DNA of 64,000 bases from Monoplex corrugatus (GCA_030674185.1 JAPXFY010000015.1:27816685-27880684), one strand, 5' to 3'; counted from the stretch's first letter, positions 47,404 through 57,790 are shown. Numbers and translations: made by a program. Notes: a model not told the origin generated them from the sequence alone.

Positions 47404-47775
47404 GTGGATTTACCATGTGAAACTCTGGCTGCTCTCCCTATTGACAGCGCGTCGCCGCAATGTAGCGTCACCCAATATATTTTACCAAGACTTAAGAAAG
47501 GCAAGAAGCCTACTTGGCCTTCAATCAGAGGGACCTGGGATATCAACCTGTTTCTCCAAAGTTTTATGTCAGCGCAGCAAAATGAAAGCCCTTCTCTTCA
47601 AATTTTTAATTGCCATGGTATCTTTAGCGCAACGAGTCCAACTCATTTTTCGTCCACTTGTGAAGGACTAGACTTTCAGTTTGATTTTCCGGTCAAAATG
47701 AGGAGAAAAGTCGAGACCTCAATGGAAAATAAACCCTTGAACCTCGAGTATTGTTACTGGCAGACGAACGTCTGA
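47404..47775 (+). pseudogene. Possible tyrosine-recombinase (DIRS/Crypton-type) relic
   Basis: One plus-strand frame gives SVTQYILPRLKKGKKPTW and IRGTWDINLFLQSFM. The next frame continues with KMKALLFKFLIAMVSLAQRV, and the first frame resumes with GLDFQFDFPVKMRR. The order P-TWD-..L followed by a K-L-hydrophobic-ALxxAQR helix resembles the N-terminal part of tyrosine recombinases of DIRS-like elements, with a frameshift between. The catalytic R-H-R-Y residues are not visible. A pyrimidine-rich run ending CACAG lies just upstream (47360-47403) and could be read as a splice acceptor. Tentative. Confidence 0.35.
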
Positions 47776-47962
47776 ACATTGTCCCACACGTTTCCCTACG
47801 ACTATGGTTACAGTGAGAAATAGAAGCATTTGCTGGACAGCGTGGAATAGTGGCACAATCTGCTTCTGTTCATGAATGTGACTCAGCTTAACAACAAAAT
47901 GTATCCATGATTAACAATGTCACTGTGTAAAACGCGTGATAGCTCCAGCAATACATGATCTT

Positions 47963-48057
47963 TGTTGTCTCTAAGTCATCATCATCATCATTTGCCTTGC
48001 CACATTGTGTTGGCGATCATGGCCCTTCACATGATGAATCTATATGTTGTCTCTAAG
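47963..48057 (-). mobile_element. 69-bp RTE-like LINE 3' end with perfect 13-bp target-site duplication
   Basis: TGTTGTCTCTAAG occurs at 47963-47975 and again at 48045-48057. Between them, on the minus strand, is ATGTGAAGGGCCATGATCGC, CAACACAATGTGGCAAGGCA, AATGATGATGATGATGA, which is the terminal block of the RTE-like family seen at 1950-2009 and 42718-42790. This is a severely 5'-truncated insertion of 69 bp (47976-48044). Confidence 0.88.
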
Positions 48058-48109
48058 GTAGTGATAAAATACTCAGTAACTTGTATAATAAGAACTGCAT
48101 CCATCATGC

Positions 48110-49120
48110 TGCAAATTTCAAGGAAAATATGAACATGTCAAACCCAGCACTTTGTATCTTTGTCTTTATGCAAAGAAAGGAAATTACTCTCCCCGTCGAC
48201 CCCCTTAAAATAAATATGGAGAAGGGTGGATGATGGAGATGAAACATTACTGTGTTTCAAAATGGGAGCACATTTACCTTGAGCATTTGTCAAAGGCTCA
48301 GTGTTCCATCAGGGCAGTGCGTTGTGTGTCATTTCCATATCAGCCAGCTTTACTTCCTGACCCCCCCCCCCCTTTCACCCACCCCATCCCAATAAAATCC
48401 CACATCATTTCTGTCCACTAAAGGGCGCGAGCAGTCCCCGCTTGACTCCACAATTCGTATGCTGCCGTGAATAAAAATTAAGGATGCGCTCTGTTGTAAC
48501 ATGCCAGGAGGACTTTTTAATGCTTCCATAATCCCTTTCTCCCTCTGCCACCTTCCTTTCTCTCACTCTCTTCCTCTTCTCCATGCCCCCACCCCACCCT
48601 CCACCCTTGCAAGCGAGCGTGGCTGTGTATAGTGAAGTAGGTTAGAAGAACAAGTGGATGTCAGGTTGGTACTCCACTGTAAGGAAGACATAAGGGGGAA
48701 GGCAGGGCGAGGTGACCCTCTCTCTCTCTCTCTCTCATCATTCCTTCCTCTGGGGACAAGAGGCAGAGCGTGTGATGCTCCCCATGTCACTGACTTTCCT
48801 TCTATTACCCCACCCCACACTCCATTCTCTTCTTCCCTCCCTTTCCTTCTCCCAAAACTCCATTCTCTTTTTCCCCAATCCTGTGTTCCTCCTCCTCAGC
48901 CCCCCACCCCAGATCCTCTCCAGTCACGTAGTTATGTGGACTGCATGAGGTAATGACGACGAGGGAGTAGGTGGTCGAGATGGCTGTGATGAGGGTGGTG
49001 AATTTAATCTACTTTTTTAATTGTTTTCGTTCATTATTGTTTAAACTTGTTGCCAGACACAGTAAGGCCTTTGTGCTGGAACCAATGTCATTCATCTGTA
49101 GGAATAATTGCAGTGTATAT
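48110..49120 (+). repeat. Low-copy repeat R, copy A
   Basis: A segment of about 1 kb present three times in the window (B at 49465-50520, C inverted at 53433-54280). Two blocks are best preserved: 48423-48535, starting GGGCGCGAGCAGTCCCCGCT, and 48612-48720, containing GTAGGTTAGAAGAACAAGTG. Between and after them the sequence is pyrimidine-rich and poorly conserved. The minus-strand frame across block 1 reads LIFIHGSIRIVESSGDCSRP in copies A and B, but the copy differences do not favour silent sites, so I do not call a protein. No homology to a known element is recognised. Confidence 0.85.
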
Positions 49121-49365
49121 ATTAGCAAGCTGGTGACATAGTATACATCAGTAATTATACAGTATACATACAGTCTTACATAACACTGTCATAAATTCTT
49201 CCATTAGTTTTTAAATATATTTGAGGACAACTTGGTTAAGGAGAAGATATTGCATAGTGTGATGAATAAAGAAATGAAGTCTTAAGAAGAAGAATCATTT
49301 TCAATTGATCCTGAAAATTATTGACAAAACAGAGAAGAGTGACTTTCTATGCTGAATCTGTACAG

Positions 49366-49432
49366 TGACAATAGGTTAACTGACAACAGGTTAATTGATA
49401 ATAGGTTAATTGACAATAGGTTAACTGACAAT
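49366..49432 (+). repeat. 15-bp tandem repeat, four copies
   Basis: TGACAATAGGTTAAC and close variants, four complete units between copies A and B of repeat R. Confidence 0.9.
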
Positions 49433-49464
49433 GCAATAATTATTGTTTTCAGTATGCTACCCAC

Positions 49465-50520
49465 ATCAAGACAAACATACACATTTCAAACAAAACATCA
49501 TGCCTCTCTCTGTCCTTTAAGGAAAGAACGCTTCCAAACCTTCATCCCACTCATCCCCTTGAAAATATACAGGTGGAATAAGTGGGTGTGATGATGAAAT
49601 GATAATGTGTTCCAAAAGGGAGCATATTTATCCTGAGCGTGTGTGTTTTTTAGATGTGAGTGTTCCATCATGCAGTCCGTTGTGTGTCATTTCCATATCA
49701 GCCAGCTTTACTTCCTGACGCCCTCCCTCTCCAACACACACACACCACTGGGGGGAAAAAAAAACCCTCATTTCTTTCCGCTGGAGGGCGCGAGCAGTCC
49801 CCGCTTGACTCCACAATTCGTATGCTGCCGTGAATGAAAATTAAGGATGCGCTCTGTTTTAACATGCCAGGATGACTTTTTAATGCTTCCATAATCCTCG
49901 TCTCCCCCTGCCACATCTAACACTTCCTCTACCCCTCTTTCTCTCCTTCTCTGACACCCTCCCCCCACCACCACCCATCCATTCCCCAACTTGCTGGCGA
50001 GCATGGCTGTGTGTGGTGGAGTAGGTTAGAAGAACAAGTGGATGTCAGGCTGGTGCTCCACTGAGAGGAAGACATTAGGGGAAGGCAGGGCGAGGTGACC
50101 CTTTCTCCCTGTTCCCATCTCCCCCTGGGGACAGTCAGGCAGGGCACGCCATGCTCTTCATGTCACTGACTTTCCCTCTTTCCTCCATCCCACCCACACT
50201 CCACTCTGTTTTCCTCCATGCCCTTCCATTCCTTCACCCAACCCCATTCTTTTCTTTTTCCATCTTCCATTCCTTTCCTCTTCCTCCCCTCAACCATTTC
50301 CTTCTCCACCCATGTGGCTCTCGCCCGCAAGCGCTAGCGAAACTGGACTAGGTAGTAGTGTTGACTGTGTTGAGGGGATGGATTTAATCCATTTCTTGAA
50401 TTTTTTTAATCCTTTTCATTGTGTGATGAATCACTCTCAGTGGTGAGAACGCAGTAGATGTTTGTTTTGAAACTAGTGCCACCCTACCCATCTAGGGTAT
50501 GACAATCTGCCGTCATTGCT
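49465..50520 (+). repeat. Low-copy repeat R, copy B
   Basis: Direct repeat of copy A with an offset of 1363 bp at block 1 (49786-49900). By eye block 1 differs from copy A at only three of about 113 positions, whereas the flanking pyrimidine-rich parts align poorly. Block 2 (about 49993-50102) is also close. Includes short A- and C-rich runs. Confidence 0.85.
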
Positions 50521-50802
50521 ACGTTTGCCAGGTCACTAGTTCTGAAACGCATTTTCGACAACTAGTGAGGGAAATGATATTAGAATATTCAACTCTATAT
50601 CTCACCATGACCATGCTATTTGTGTTGCGTTTTCAGCAATTATTACCAGAGTGAAATATGTCTGGAAGTGAGAATATTACTGCGGCATTATGCTTCATTT
50701 ATAACTCTTTTCATTTTGTTTAATAAGCAGAGCAAATGTTGCCGATGTGATATTAAAAGAAGACAAAATGGTTCCAAACCTGTAAGAATAATTATCTCTC
50801 TC
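50521..50802. other. No recognisable feature
   Basis: Nothing identified. Confidence 0.5.
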
Positions 50803-50838
50803 TCTCTCTCTCTCTCCAGATATATATATACATATATA

Positions 50839-50875
<37 letters not shown>

Positions 50876-51000
50876 CATATATATATCGTATGTACACACA
50901 CATATATATAGACAGACAGATAGATAGATATGTAGCGTATGTACGTATGTATGTATGTATGTATGTATGTATGTATGTATGTATGTATGTATGTATGTGT
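50803..51000 (+). repeat. (CT)n(TA)n(GTAT)n compound microsatellite
   Basis: CT repeat, about 70 bp of TA with small interruptions, GATA words, then about 55 bp of pure GTAT. Confidence 0.97.
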
Positions 51001-51108
51001 ACGTATGTGTATATACGCCCACACACACACATTTGTAATCTCGGAGTTTACAAGTGTAGGTTCAAAACAGGGATATTACCGTATTTATTTCATGTCGTAC
51101 ATGTCAGT

Positions 51109-51141
<33 letters not shown>
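51109..51141 (+). repeat. Poly-G tract of 33 bp
   Basis: An uninterrupted run of 33 G, the longest homopolymer in the window and a strong G-quadruplex candidate. Confidence 0.95.
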
Positions 51142-51144
<3 letters not shown>

Positions 51145-51361
51145 TGCACTATTGTGCTTTCCCAATTGAAATTAGCCTAAATTTCACAAACACATCTATT
51201 AATGAAGGACAGAAAGATATATGCCAAAGTAAGTTACAGCTTTTCTTTTCCATTTTTAGGAAGTTTTACGGTACGAAAAAGTCTGTCCGTGCTTATGCTT
51301 TCCTAGATTAGATTTTTTTCCCCGCTACAGACTGAATACAATGAGCGAACGAGCGAGAGCA

Positions 51362-51363
51362 AG

Positions 51364-51418
<55 letters not shown>

Positions 51419-51430
51419 GAGAGAGAGTGA
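51362..51430 (+). repeat. (GA)n microsatellite
   Basis: About 65 bp of GA with one GATA interruption. Confidence 0.98.
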
Positions 51431-51767
51431 CAGAGACAGAGCAAGACAAGACAGACTGTCAGACTAACAGAAGAAAAGAATGAGAGTTTAATATTCTCAA
51501 ATGAATGTTATACAAAAAGAAATGATGAAATGTAAGGTTAAATTGTTGAGGTTTATATTTCTAAACCCACCTGCGTACGTACAGCGAGGAAAGCACCGAA
51601 TGCACATTGTCATGATAAATAGGTGACTTTGCTCACAACTCAAACTAGCCAGTGTCCACCATCACATTGATGAAGTAGGATTAAACAGAATGTAACGGAT
51701 TTAATCTACCATCATCATCCATAACCACCTGTTCACCCTTCTCTGGGTTCCTGTAGTCCCCAGGCAT
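51431..51767. other. No recognisable feature
   Basis: Flank of the L2-like LINE; nothing identified. Confidence 0.5.
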
Positions 51768-51797
51768 GACACTGTGATACTACATGGGTTCCTTCAA
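51768..51797 (+). repeat. 30-bp direct repeat, left copy (candidate target-site duplication)
   Basis: Starts GACACTGTGATACTACATGG and ends GTTCCTTCAA. Matches 54495-54524 at 29 of 30 positions. Its right edge coincides with the first recognisable LINE codon. Confidence 0.85.
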
Positions 51798-53064
51798 CCA
51801 GATGAACTCTCACCTGTCTGCCAACAATCTCCTCAATCCTTTCCAGTCAGCCTACCGCCAGTGCCATAGCACTGAAACTGCCCTACTACACATTCTCAAC
51901 AATCTCCTCCTTGCAACTGATACTGGCAAAGTCTCTCTCCTCACACTCCTTGATCTGTCTGCAGCCTTTGACACCATTGATCATGGTATTCTCCTTTCTA
52001 GACTTCATCATACTTTTGGCATCTCTGACATTGCTCTGTCCTGGTTCACTTCATACCTATCAAACAGAAAACAAACTGTTCTCATCAACGGCACTTACTC
52101 TCAACCTGCATACCTGACCTGTGGTGTTCCACAAGGATCTGTCCTTGGCCCTGTTCTTTTCACTCTTTACACCTCCCCCCTGTCCACCATCATCAACTCC
52201 CACTCTATAAAACACCACTTCTATGCTGATGACACCCAACTTCAAGACAGTGACTCACCTGATAATATACAGCGCCTGTTGACTCGCACCACTGAGTGTT
52301 ACTCGGACATTAAGAACTGGATGACACACAATAAACTTCAGCTTAATGACGACAAGACAGAAGCTATCCTCATTGGCACCCGTCAGAAACTTTCTCAGCT
52401 GCCTCCTCTTTCTCTCCCATTATGTAACACATCAGTCCCAATTTCTGATTCAGCTAAAAACCTTGGTGTCTGCATTGACTCTACCCTCTCCATGAACAAC
52501 TTTGTTTCTCAAACTGCCAGATCTTGCTACTATCATCTCCATCGTATAAGGCTGATCAGGAAGTATCTCTCTGTCGAAACAACTGCAAAACTCGTTCTCT
52601 CCTTCATAATGTCTCGCATTGACTATTGCAATTCACTCCTGTCTGGTCTTCCTGCCTCCACCATTCACATCCTACAGCGCATTCAAAACAATGCTGTACG
52701 CCTTGTACTCAAAAAGAAAAAAGCTGACCACATATCTCCTCTCCTGGCACAACTTCACTGGCTCCCTGTATTAAAGCGCATACAATACAAACTAGACACC
52801 ATGTGCTACAAAAGCCTCAATAACGCAGCCCCCGATTACCTGTCAAGCCTACTTGAGATCTATGTTCCCTCACGTACCCTCCGCTCTGCCTCCGATCCTC
52901 TGACTTGTCGCTTTCCACGCACTAAGCTCAATACCTATGGTCCACGAGCCTTCTCTGTTTCTGGTCCACTCTCCTGGAACAAACTTCCTCTCTCAGTCCG
53001 TCAGCAACCTACTTTTGTCTCCTTCAAGTCCGCTCTCAAAACCCACCTTTTCTCCTCTGCATAA
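51784..53064 (+). CDS. LINE reverse transcriptase (C-terminal two thirds), 426 codons, intact frame
   Basis: Would encode the RNA-directed DNA polymerase that copies LINE RNA at a nicked chromosomal target. Motifs by residue: NPFQSAYR (18-25), LLDLSAAFDTIDH (55-67, first catalytic Asp), GVPQGSVLGPVLF (114-126), FYADD (146-150, the Asp pair), LNDDKTEAILIGT (187-199) and a conserved C-terminal block GPRAFSVSGPLSWNKLP near residues 383-399. All three catalytic aspartates are present. The first five residues, MGSFN, come from the flanking 30-bp repeat, not from the LINE, so this ATG is accidental and the native start is lost with the endonuclease. It cannot be an autonomous element; expression is doubtful. 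Confidence 0.85.
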   Translation: MGSFNQMNSHLSANNLLNPFQSAYRQCHSTETALLHILNNLLLATDTGKVSLLTLLDLSAAFDTIDHGILLSRLHHTFGISDIALSWFTSYLSNRKQTVLINGTYSQPAYLTCGVPQGSVLGPVLFTLYTSPLSTIINSHSIKHHFYADDTQLQDSDSPDNIQRLLTRTTECYSDIKNWMTHNKLQLNDDKTEAILIGTRQKLSQLPPLSLPLCNTSVPISDSAKNLGVCIDSTLSMNNFVSQTARSCYYHLHRIRLIRKYLSVETTAKLVLSFIMSRIDYCNSLLSGLPASTIHILQRIQNNAVRLVLKKKKADHISPLLAQLHWLPVLKRIQYKLDTMCYKSLNNAAPDYLSSLLEIYVPSRTLRSASDPLTCRFPRTKLNTYGPRAFSVSGPLSWNKLPLSVRQQPTFVSFKSALKTHLFSSA

Positions 53065-53237
53065 AATCCTAACCTCACTCAACCCCCCCTCCCCCCTCTG
53101 CAGCCTGTCTCCGCTCGGAGGGGAATCACATGGTTATAATTGTATATGCTATGCTCTCTATAATTTTCCATTGCTTTTATTCTTGCTTTTATTGCTTTTA
53201 TTGCTTTTATTCTTTCTCCCCATTTATAGCCATGTGT

Positions 53238-53316
<79 letters not shown>

Positions 53317-53432
53317 GTGCGTGCGTGCGTGCGTGCGTGCGTGGTGTGTCTGCTTCAGCGCTTAGATTTGATTTTATCAAGATTTTGCGCTATATAAATA
53401 TTGTAATTATTATTTATTATTATTATTATTAG
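51798..53432 (+). mobile_element. 5'-truncated L2-like LINE with intact RT frame and 3' end
   Basis: The element starts inside the reverse transcriptase and has no endonuclease or ORF1. After the stop at 53064, a 370-bp 3' UTR holds a pyrimidine-rich part, a (TG)n/(GCGT)n tract at 53233-53342 and the terminus GCGCTATATAAATATTGTAA with a (TTA)n tail to 53432. That terminus is typical of L2/CR1-group elements, which end in short simple repeats and not poly-A. The reading frame has no stop or frameshift, so this is the youngest-looking LINE in the window. It is bordered on the left by a 30-bp repeat and on the right by repeat R. Confidence 0.88.
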
Positions 53433-53573
53433 AAGGAATGGTGGGGACAGGAGAAAAGGGAAAAGACAATAAAAGAAAGAAGAAGAGAGTGGACTGTGGT
53501 GCAGAGTAAAGAAGGAAAGTCAGTGACATGGGGAGCATCACACGCTCTGCCTCTTGTCCCCAGAGGAAGGAAT

Positions 53574-53602
53574 GATGAGAGAGAGAGAGAGAGAGAGAGA
53601 GG
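53574..53602 (+). repeat. (GA)n microsatellite in repeat R
   Basis: The corresponding place in copy A holds a (CT)n run (48719-48737); in copy B it has degenerated. Confidence 0.95.
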
Positions 53603-53919
53603 GTTACCTTGCCCTGCCTTTCCCCCTATGTCTTCCTTACAGTGAAAACCAGCCTGACATCCACTTGTTCTTCTAACCTACTTCAACACACACAGCCACG
53701 CTCGCCAGCAAGGGTGGAAGGTGAGGTGGGGGAAAGAGAGTGAGAGAAAGGAAGGTGGCAGGGGGAGATGGGGATTGAGGAAGCATTAAAAAGTCATCCT
53801 GGCATATTAGAACAGAGCGTATTCTTAATTTTTATTCACGGCAGCATACGAATTGCGGAGTCAAGCAGGGACTGCTTGTGCCCTCTAGCGAATAGAAATG
53901 AGTTCTTTTTTTCTTTTGG

Positions 53920-53946
53920 ATTGTGTGTGTGTGTGCAAGTGTGGGG

Positions 53947-54020
<74 letters not shown>

Positions 54021-54037
54021 TGGGGGGGGGAGGGGGT
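53920..54037 (+). repeat. (GT)n(GA)n microsatellite in repeat R
   Basis: GT repeat followed by GA and a short G-run. Confidence 0.97.
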
Positions 54038-54280
54038 CAAGGAACGAAGCTTGCTGACACAGAAATGACAGACAGTGGCCTGCCATGATGGAACACTGGG
54101 CCCTAAAAACACACACGGTCAGGATAAACGTGCCTCCTTTTTGAAACACATTAAACATTTCACCATCTCCACCCATTCATCCCACATTTAATTTTAAAAC
54201 AATGGAGAGAGGTCGAGCAGAAAGATAGAACATAACATTTTTTTTAAATATCTAAGTTTGTCTTCATTGTCACCAATACC

Positions 54281-54494
54281 ACCCAAACACCTGATTTATT
54301 TTGTCACAGCTAAGGGTGAAGACAAAACTGGGGCGTGTTATTTTCTTCAAGGACAGAGATACAAAATGTAATTTATATCAGTTCTGTATGCTTCTCTTGA
54401 AGTTGGTGGCCATCATGATAAAGATAGTGAGTATTGTACAAAATATTCCTTTAGAAACTGATTATATTACGTTTTACAATGCCATGAACGCTTG
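54281..54494. other. Unassigned segment between repeat R and the right 30-bp repeat
   Basis: AT-rich, with no visible relation to LINE or R; it is part of the unit enclosed by the 30-bp repeats. Confidence 0.5.
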
Positions 54495-54524
54495 GACACT
54501 GTGATATTACATGGGTTCCTTCAA
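54495..54524 (+). repeat. 30-bp direct repeat, right copy
   Basis: Starts GACACTGTGATATTACATGG, one mismatch from 51768-51797. Confidence 0.85.
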
Positions 54525-54827
54525 TTTACGTGATATTCAAAAATAAAAGGAAACACATTCCTTCCAATGAAAGCCACAAGTTTAAAAGACTCTGGGTTTG
54601 TGCCTTGTTGCTGTCGAAGCAGTAAGAGCCACTCTCACATGTGCGTACCATTCAAGAATTATTTCTGTCTCGCTCCCCCTCCATCTCTTTCTCTTGGTAT
54701 GTAACAGTGGTAGTTAAAAACTGTACTTATTTCATGTCAAAATGTCAAAAATGTTTTGTCCCAAGTTACTAACATCCCAGAATGTGTGCATCTTTTGTGT
54801 GCACATATTCATGTACGCGTGCGTTGT
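54525..54827. other. No recognisable feature
   Basis: Nothing identified. Confidence 0.5.
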
Positions 54828-54842
54828 GTGTGCGTGTGCGCG

Positions 54843-54890
<48 letters not shown>

Positions 54891-54980
54891 GTGTGTGTGT
54901 GTGTGTGTGTGTGTGGTGGTGTGTGTGTGTGTGTGTGTGTTTGAGTGCCTCTATGTGTCGTGTTTGCGCGCGCGCGTGTG
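54828..54980 (+). repeat. (GT)n compound microsatellite
   Basis: GT repeat with GCGC ends and GTGGTG interruptions. Confidence 0.97.
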
Positions 54981-57504
54981 AGCCAGCTTCCAGTGAATGA
55001 GCACATAGCTGCTGCCTGAGCTGCAATTGTTGTTATGCTTCCCTGAATTCGCCACCTTCCACTTCCTCTCTTTCCTCATCTCCACCCCCCACTGACAAGC
55101 CCCAATTTCTCTTTGACTCGCTCTCTGTCCCTCCCTCCCTCCACCCCTCTCTCTGCAGTGACAAGCGCCAATACTCCAGTGCCAAGTTGTGTCAGGACGT
55201 AGTGTGAATCCCATTCATCAGTTGACAACAGCGATTCCAGCCTCGATACTAATATCTTTCCACTTCGCCACCACTAATTCCACAAACGCTAGGGAAGGCA
55301 TCACTTTGGCTCTTCTCATTTTACATATTAGCCATTTTGTATTTAAGAAAATATTCCTTTCACCTATCTTGCCAAATCCCCCCCCCCCCCCCTTCAAAAA
55401 GGGGGGTTGGGGGTTAATTTCGTGCACATGCACTTTAATTGTCTGAAATGGGTCCTGGTTGAAGATTTTATTGTAAACTCTGGTAGCCTAGTTTGTGTGA
55501 GTGTTTTGTTTTACGGAAGCGTTTGGCATAGAAGTCAAAACCCAAGACCCAAGAAAGTACAACAAATTCTTCTTGTAAAAAAATTGAGGCCACCAGAAAT
55601 AAGACAGCTATAATTTGAAAGTACGTATTTAAACAGTCTCCCCACAAATGGCCACATATTCGTATAAATGATCCACATGATACACCTTATTCAAATACAG
55701 AATCTTTAAACACGAAGAATAAATGAACATCAAATGAATTATGTAACTTCAATATTCCTACATGTACATACATACCAAGAATATAAAGAGAAACCTATCA
55801 CACATCGAGGGAGAGTAGGTTCCTGCCCTGAGGAAGGTACTTTAGAGAAACTTGCCAAAACTCAACTGTCTGAGTGACAGTGTTTTCAGACTATATGGCA
55901 GGGGGGATAGGGCACTATGCATTCGAGAAAGAAGTCAAGATTTTCAAGTTTCTAGATTTTTTCTGTTAGGTAAAAGTCTTTGGCTTGAATATGCACATAT
56001 ACGACGCATCAGGATAAAATGCACCATAAACAAGTTACGTTGTTGTGTACACATTCTTGTACTGGCTGCAGATAGTGAAAGAACAAGGAAGTGACGTGGC
56101 TATGAACTGTGAAAGAGGAAGGGAAGGAGGGAAAAAGAGAAGGAAGCAAGGAAAGGGGAAGGGTGTAGACAGCAAGCCTAGGTTGATATGAGATGTAAGA
56201 GTCAGGTTGGGTGTTTAGAATTGCAGCACTAGTCCTTATGCACACTGGCAACAGCAACGTGGCATGTTTGTCTAGCTGTGTGTGCCAGTTGTTGCTTTGA
56301 TTTATCTGCACAACAGTTTGATTAAACAGTGTTCAAATTAGCCACATAACTAAGAAACGGCATTTATAAGTTTTAAGTCAACCTCTTTTCTAGTGATGGT
56401 GTAACCATTGAATCTGACAAAGGCATTAATGCATTGATGTGGACAATAGTGATAGAACACTTTACAATGACAAGGCAGGGCCAAAAGCTCAGTTAACCCC
56501 AAACCAACAAACTGACAGAGGCCAGCAGGGACAACACAACTCGGTCAATGAGCTGATAGCGGTGGTTATGCCAGGTAGATCAAGGAATGGGGGCCTGCAG
56601 GAATTCACCAGTGGGTTTTCACTTCATCGATTGCTGCCACAACAGAGCGTCACAGTGTATATATGGCTGTGGGCAAGGAGGAGGGGTTCAACGGATGGAT
56701 CTAACCACGTACTGGCTGACATAAGTCTCAGTTGGTCTTATCTTAAGACAAAGTATGTCGGACTTGCCTTAATAATAAAATGATGACACTTATGAGGCGT
56801 CAAATTTTGATACAAGAATCAAAACGAAATGCGCACTTTCATCATTCACCAAAAACAATCACGCAGCGACCAAAACTCCAGGGCACAAAGCACGCGTAAA
56901 CTGGGATGGGGGAGGAGGGGAGGGAGGCAAAAGTGTAGGCATGTAGAGGGGAAAATCATACTGGACAAAACTTGAAGGAAGAAGGAGTACGTAACTGTCG
57001 AATAAACGGCGGAAGATCATCACAGTTGTATGGAGCAGCCACAGAGAGAGCTGCGACTGACTGTGGTGCATCTGTACTGAGGAATTTGTAAACAAGTAGT
57101 ATCACAAGCAGAACGGAGAGGTTGGGCAGGGGTGTACATTCGGAGGTGGTCACAAGATGAATAGATGCAGTACCATTGATCCACTTAACACAGACGTGTT
57201 TCAGATTATCTGTCTGAAGTCTTGTCTATCTGGGCTTCTACGATTTGATGTCAATTGTACATCTGGATTTGATGTGTATGGATCATTAAAGGCTCGCACA
57301 AAATTATTTCGTTTTAAGTGATTTAAAAGAAAGGGTTGTTGTTTGGTGAAAGGAAAATTGAAACTTTAATGAAAAACAAAACAAAACAAAAGTAAAAAAT
57401 AAACACACAAACAAACAAATAAAACAAAAGGTTTATTATCTATAAAACATTTTGTTGTAACGTTTCTATTTTAAAATGTATTTGGTGATAAAAAAATCTA
57501 CTAA
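54981..57504. other. Long stretch without an identified gene or repeat
   Basis: C-runs at 55379-55392 and pyrimidine-rich sequence at 55060-55160. Near 55836 the phrase CCTGAGGAAGGTACTTTAGA followed by GAAACTTG resembles a decayed hammerhead core. A 65-codon minus-strand frame at 56956-57153 has a hydrophobic segment (NLSVLLVILLVYKF), and a 114-codon plus-strand frame lies at 56439-56783. Both are unrecognised and probably chance. Confidence 0.4.
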
Positions 57505-57790
57505 CACTTAAAGTCTGTGTAACCACCAGGCTCAGACTTGATATTGTTGATACTCAGCATCATTACCGATACAAAAGACACGCTGAAATTAATCTGATTT
57601 GTCTAATGTGCAAGAGTACGAAAGATGAATTACATATTGTTTTGTGCTGTCCTTTATTCAATAATTCGAGACAGCGATACATACGATTGAAATTCTGTAC
57701 ATTCCCAGGTCAGTTTCAGTTATCGGTGGCATTTAAACATGAAAATACTGTTTGAACTTTGCCAAGAAATCTGTACAAAGTGTAAGAGTT
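57505..57790 (+). mobile_element. LINE C-terminal relic (zinc-binding-like tail)
   Basis: The plus strand reads HHYRYKRHAEINLICLMCKS, TKDELHIVLCCPLFNNSRQR and KFCTFPGQFQLSVAFKHEN. The C-x2-C ... E-x-H-x3-C order matches the family represented at 12588-12885, 26991-28510 and 35611-36672. Only the C-terminus is left, without a recognisable 3' end. Confidence 0.7.

Larger units (their letters stand above)
53433..54280 (-). repeat. Low-copy repeat R, copy C (inverted, truncated by the LINE)
   Basis: Reverse complement of copies A and B: block 1 at about 53775-53885 (GCAGCATACGAATTGCGGAG), block 2 at about 53605-53715 (CACTTGTTCTTCTAACCTAC). Block 1 differs from copy A at about 11 of 113 positions. 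Copy C stops at the LINE tail at 53433, short of the end reached by A and B. It contains microsatellites at 53574-53602 and 53920-54022. Confidence 0.85.

Noticed and set aside
48563..54088. Conserved frame LIFIHGSIRIVESSGDC in three copies of repeat R
   Set aside because: Differences between copies include replacement changes and do not favour third positions; conservation is at the nucleotide level and the frames end in low-complexity sequence.
55407..55613. LINE thumb-like phrase VLFYGSVWHRS
   Set aside because: Only a few residues resemble the LLYGSEVWG block and neighbouring residues do not fit any family.
56956..57153. 65-codon frame with a hydrophobic N-terminal segment, possibly secreted
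   Set aside because: No promoter, splice or homology evidence; a hydrophobic stretch of this length is expected by chance among many short frames.
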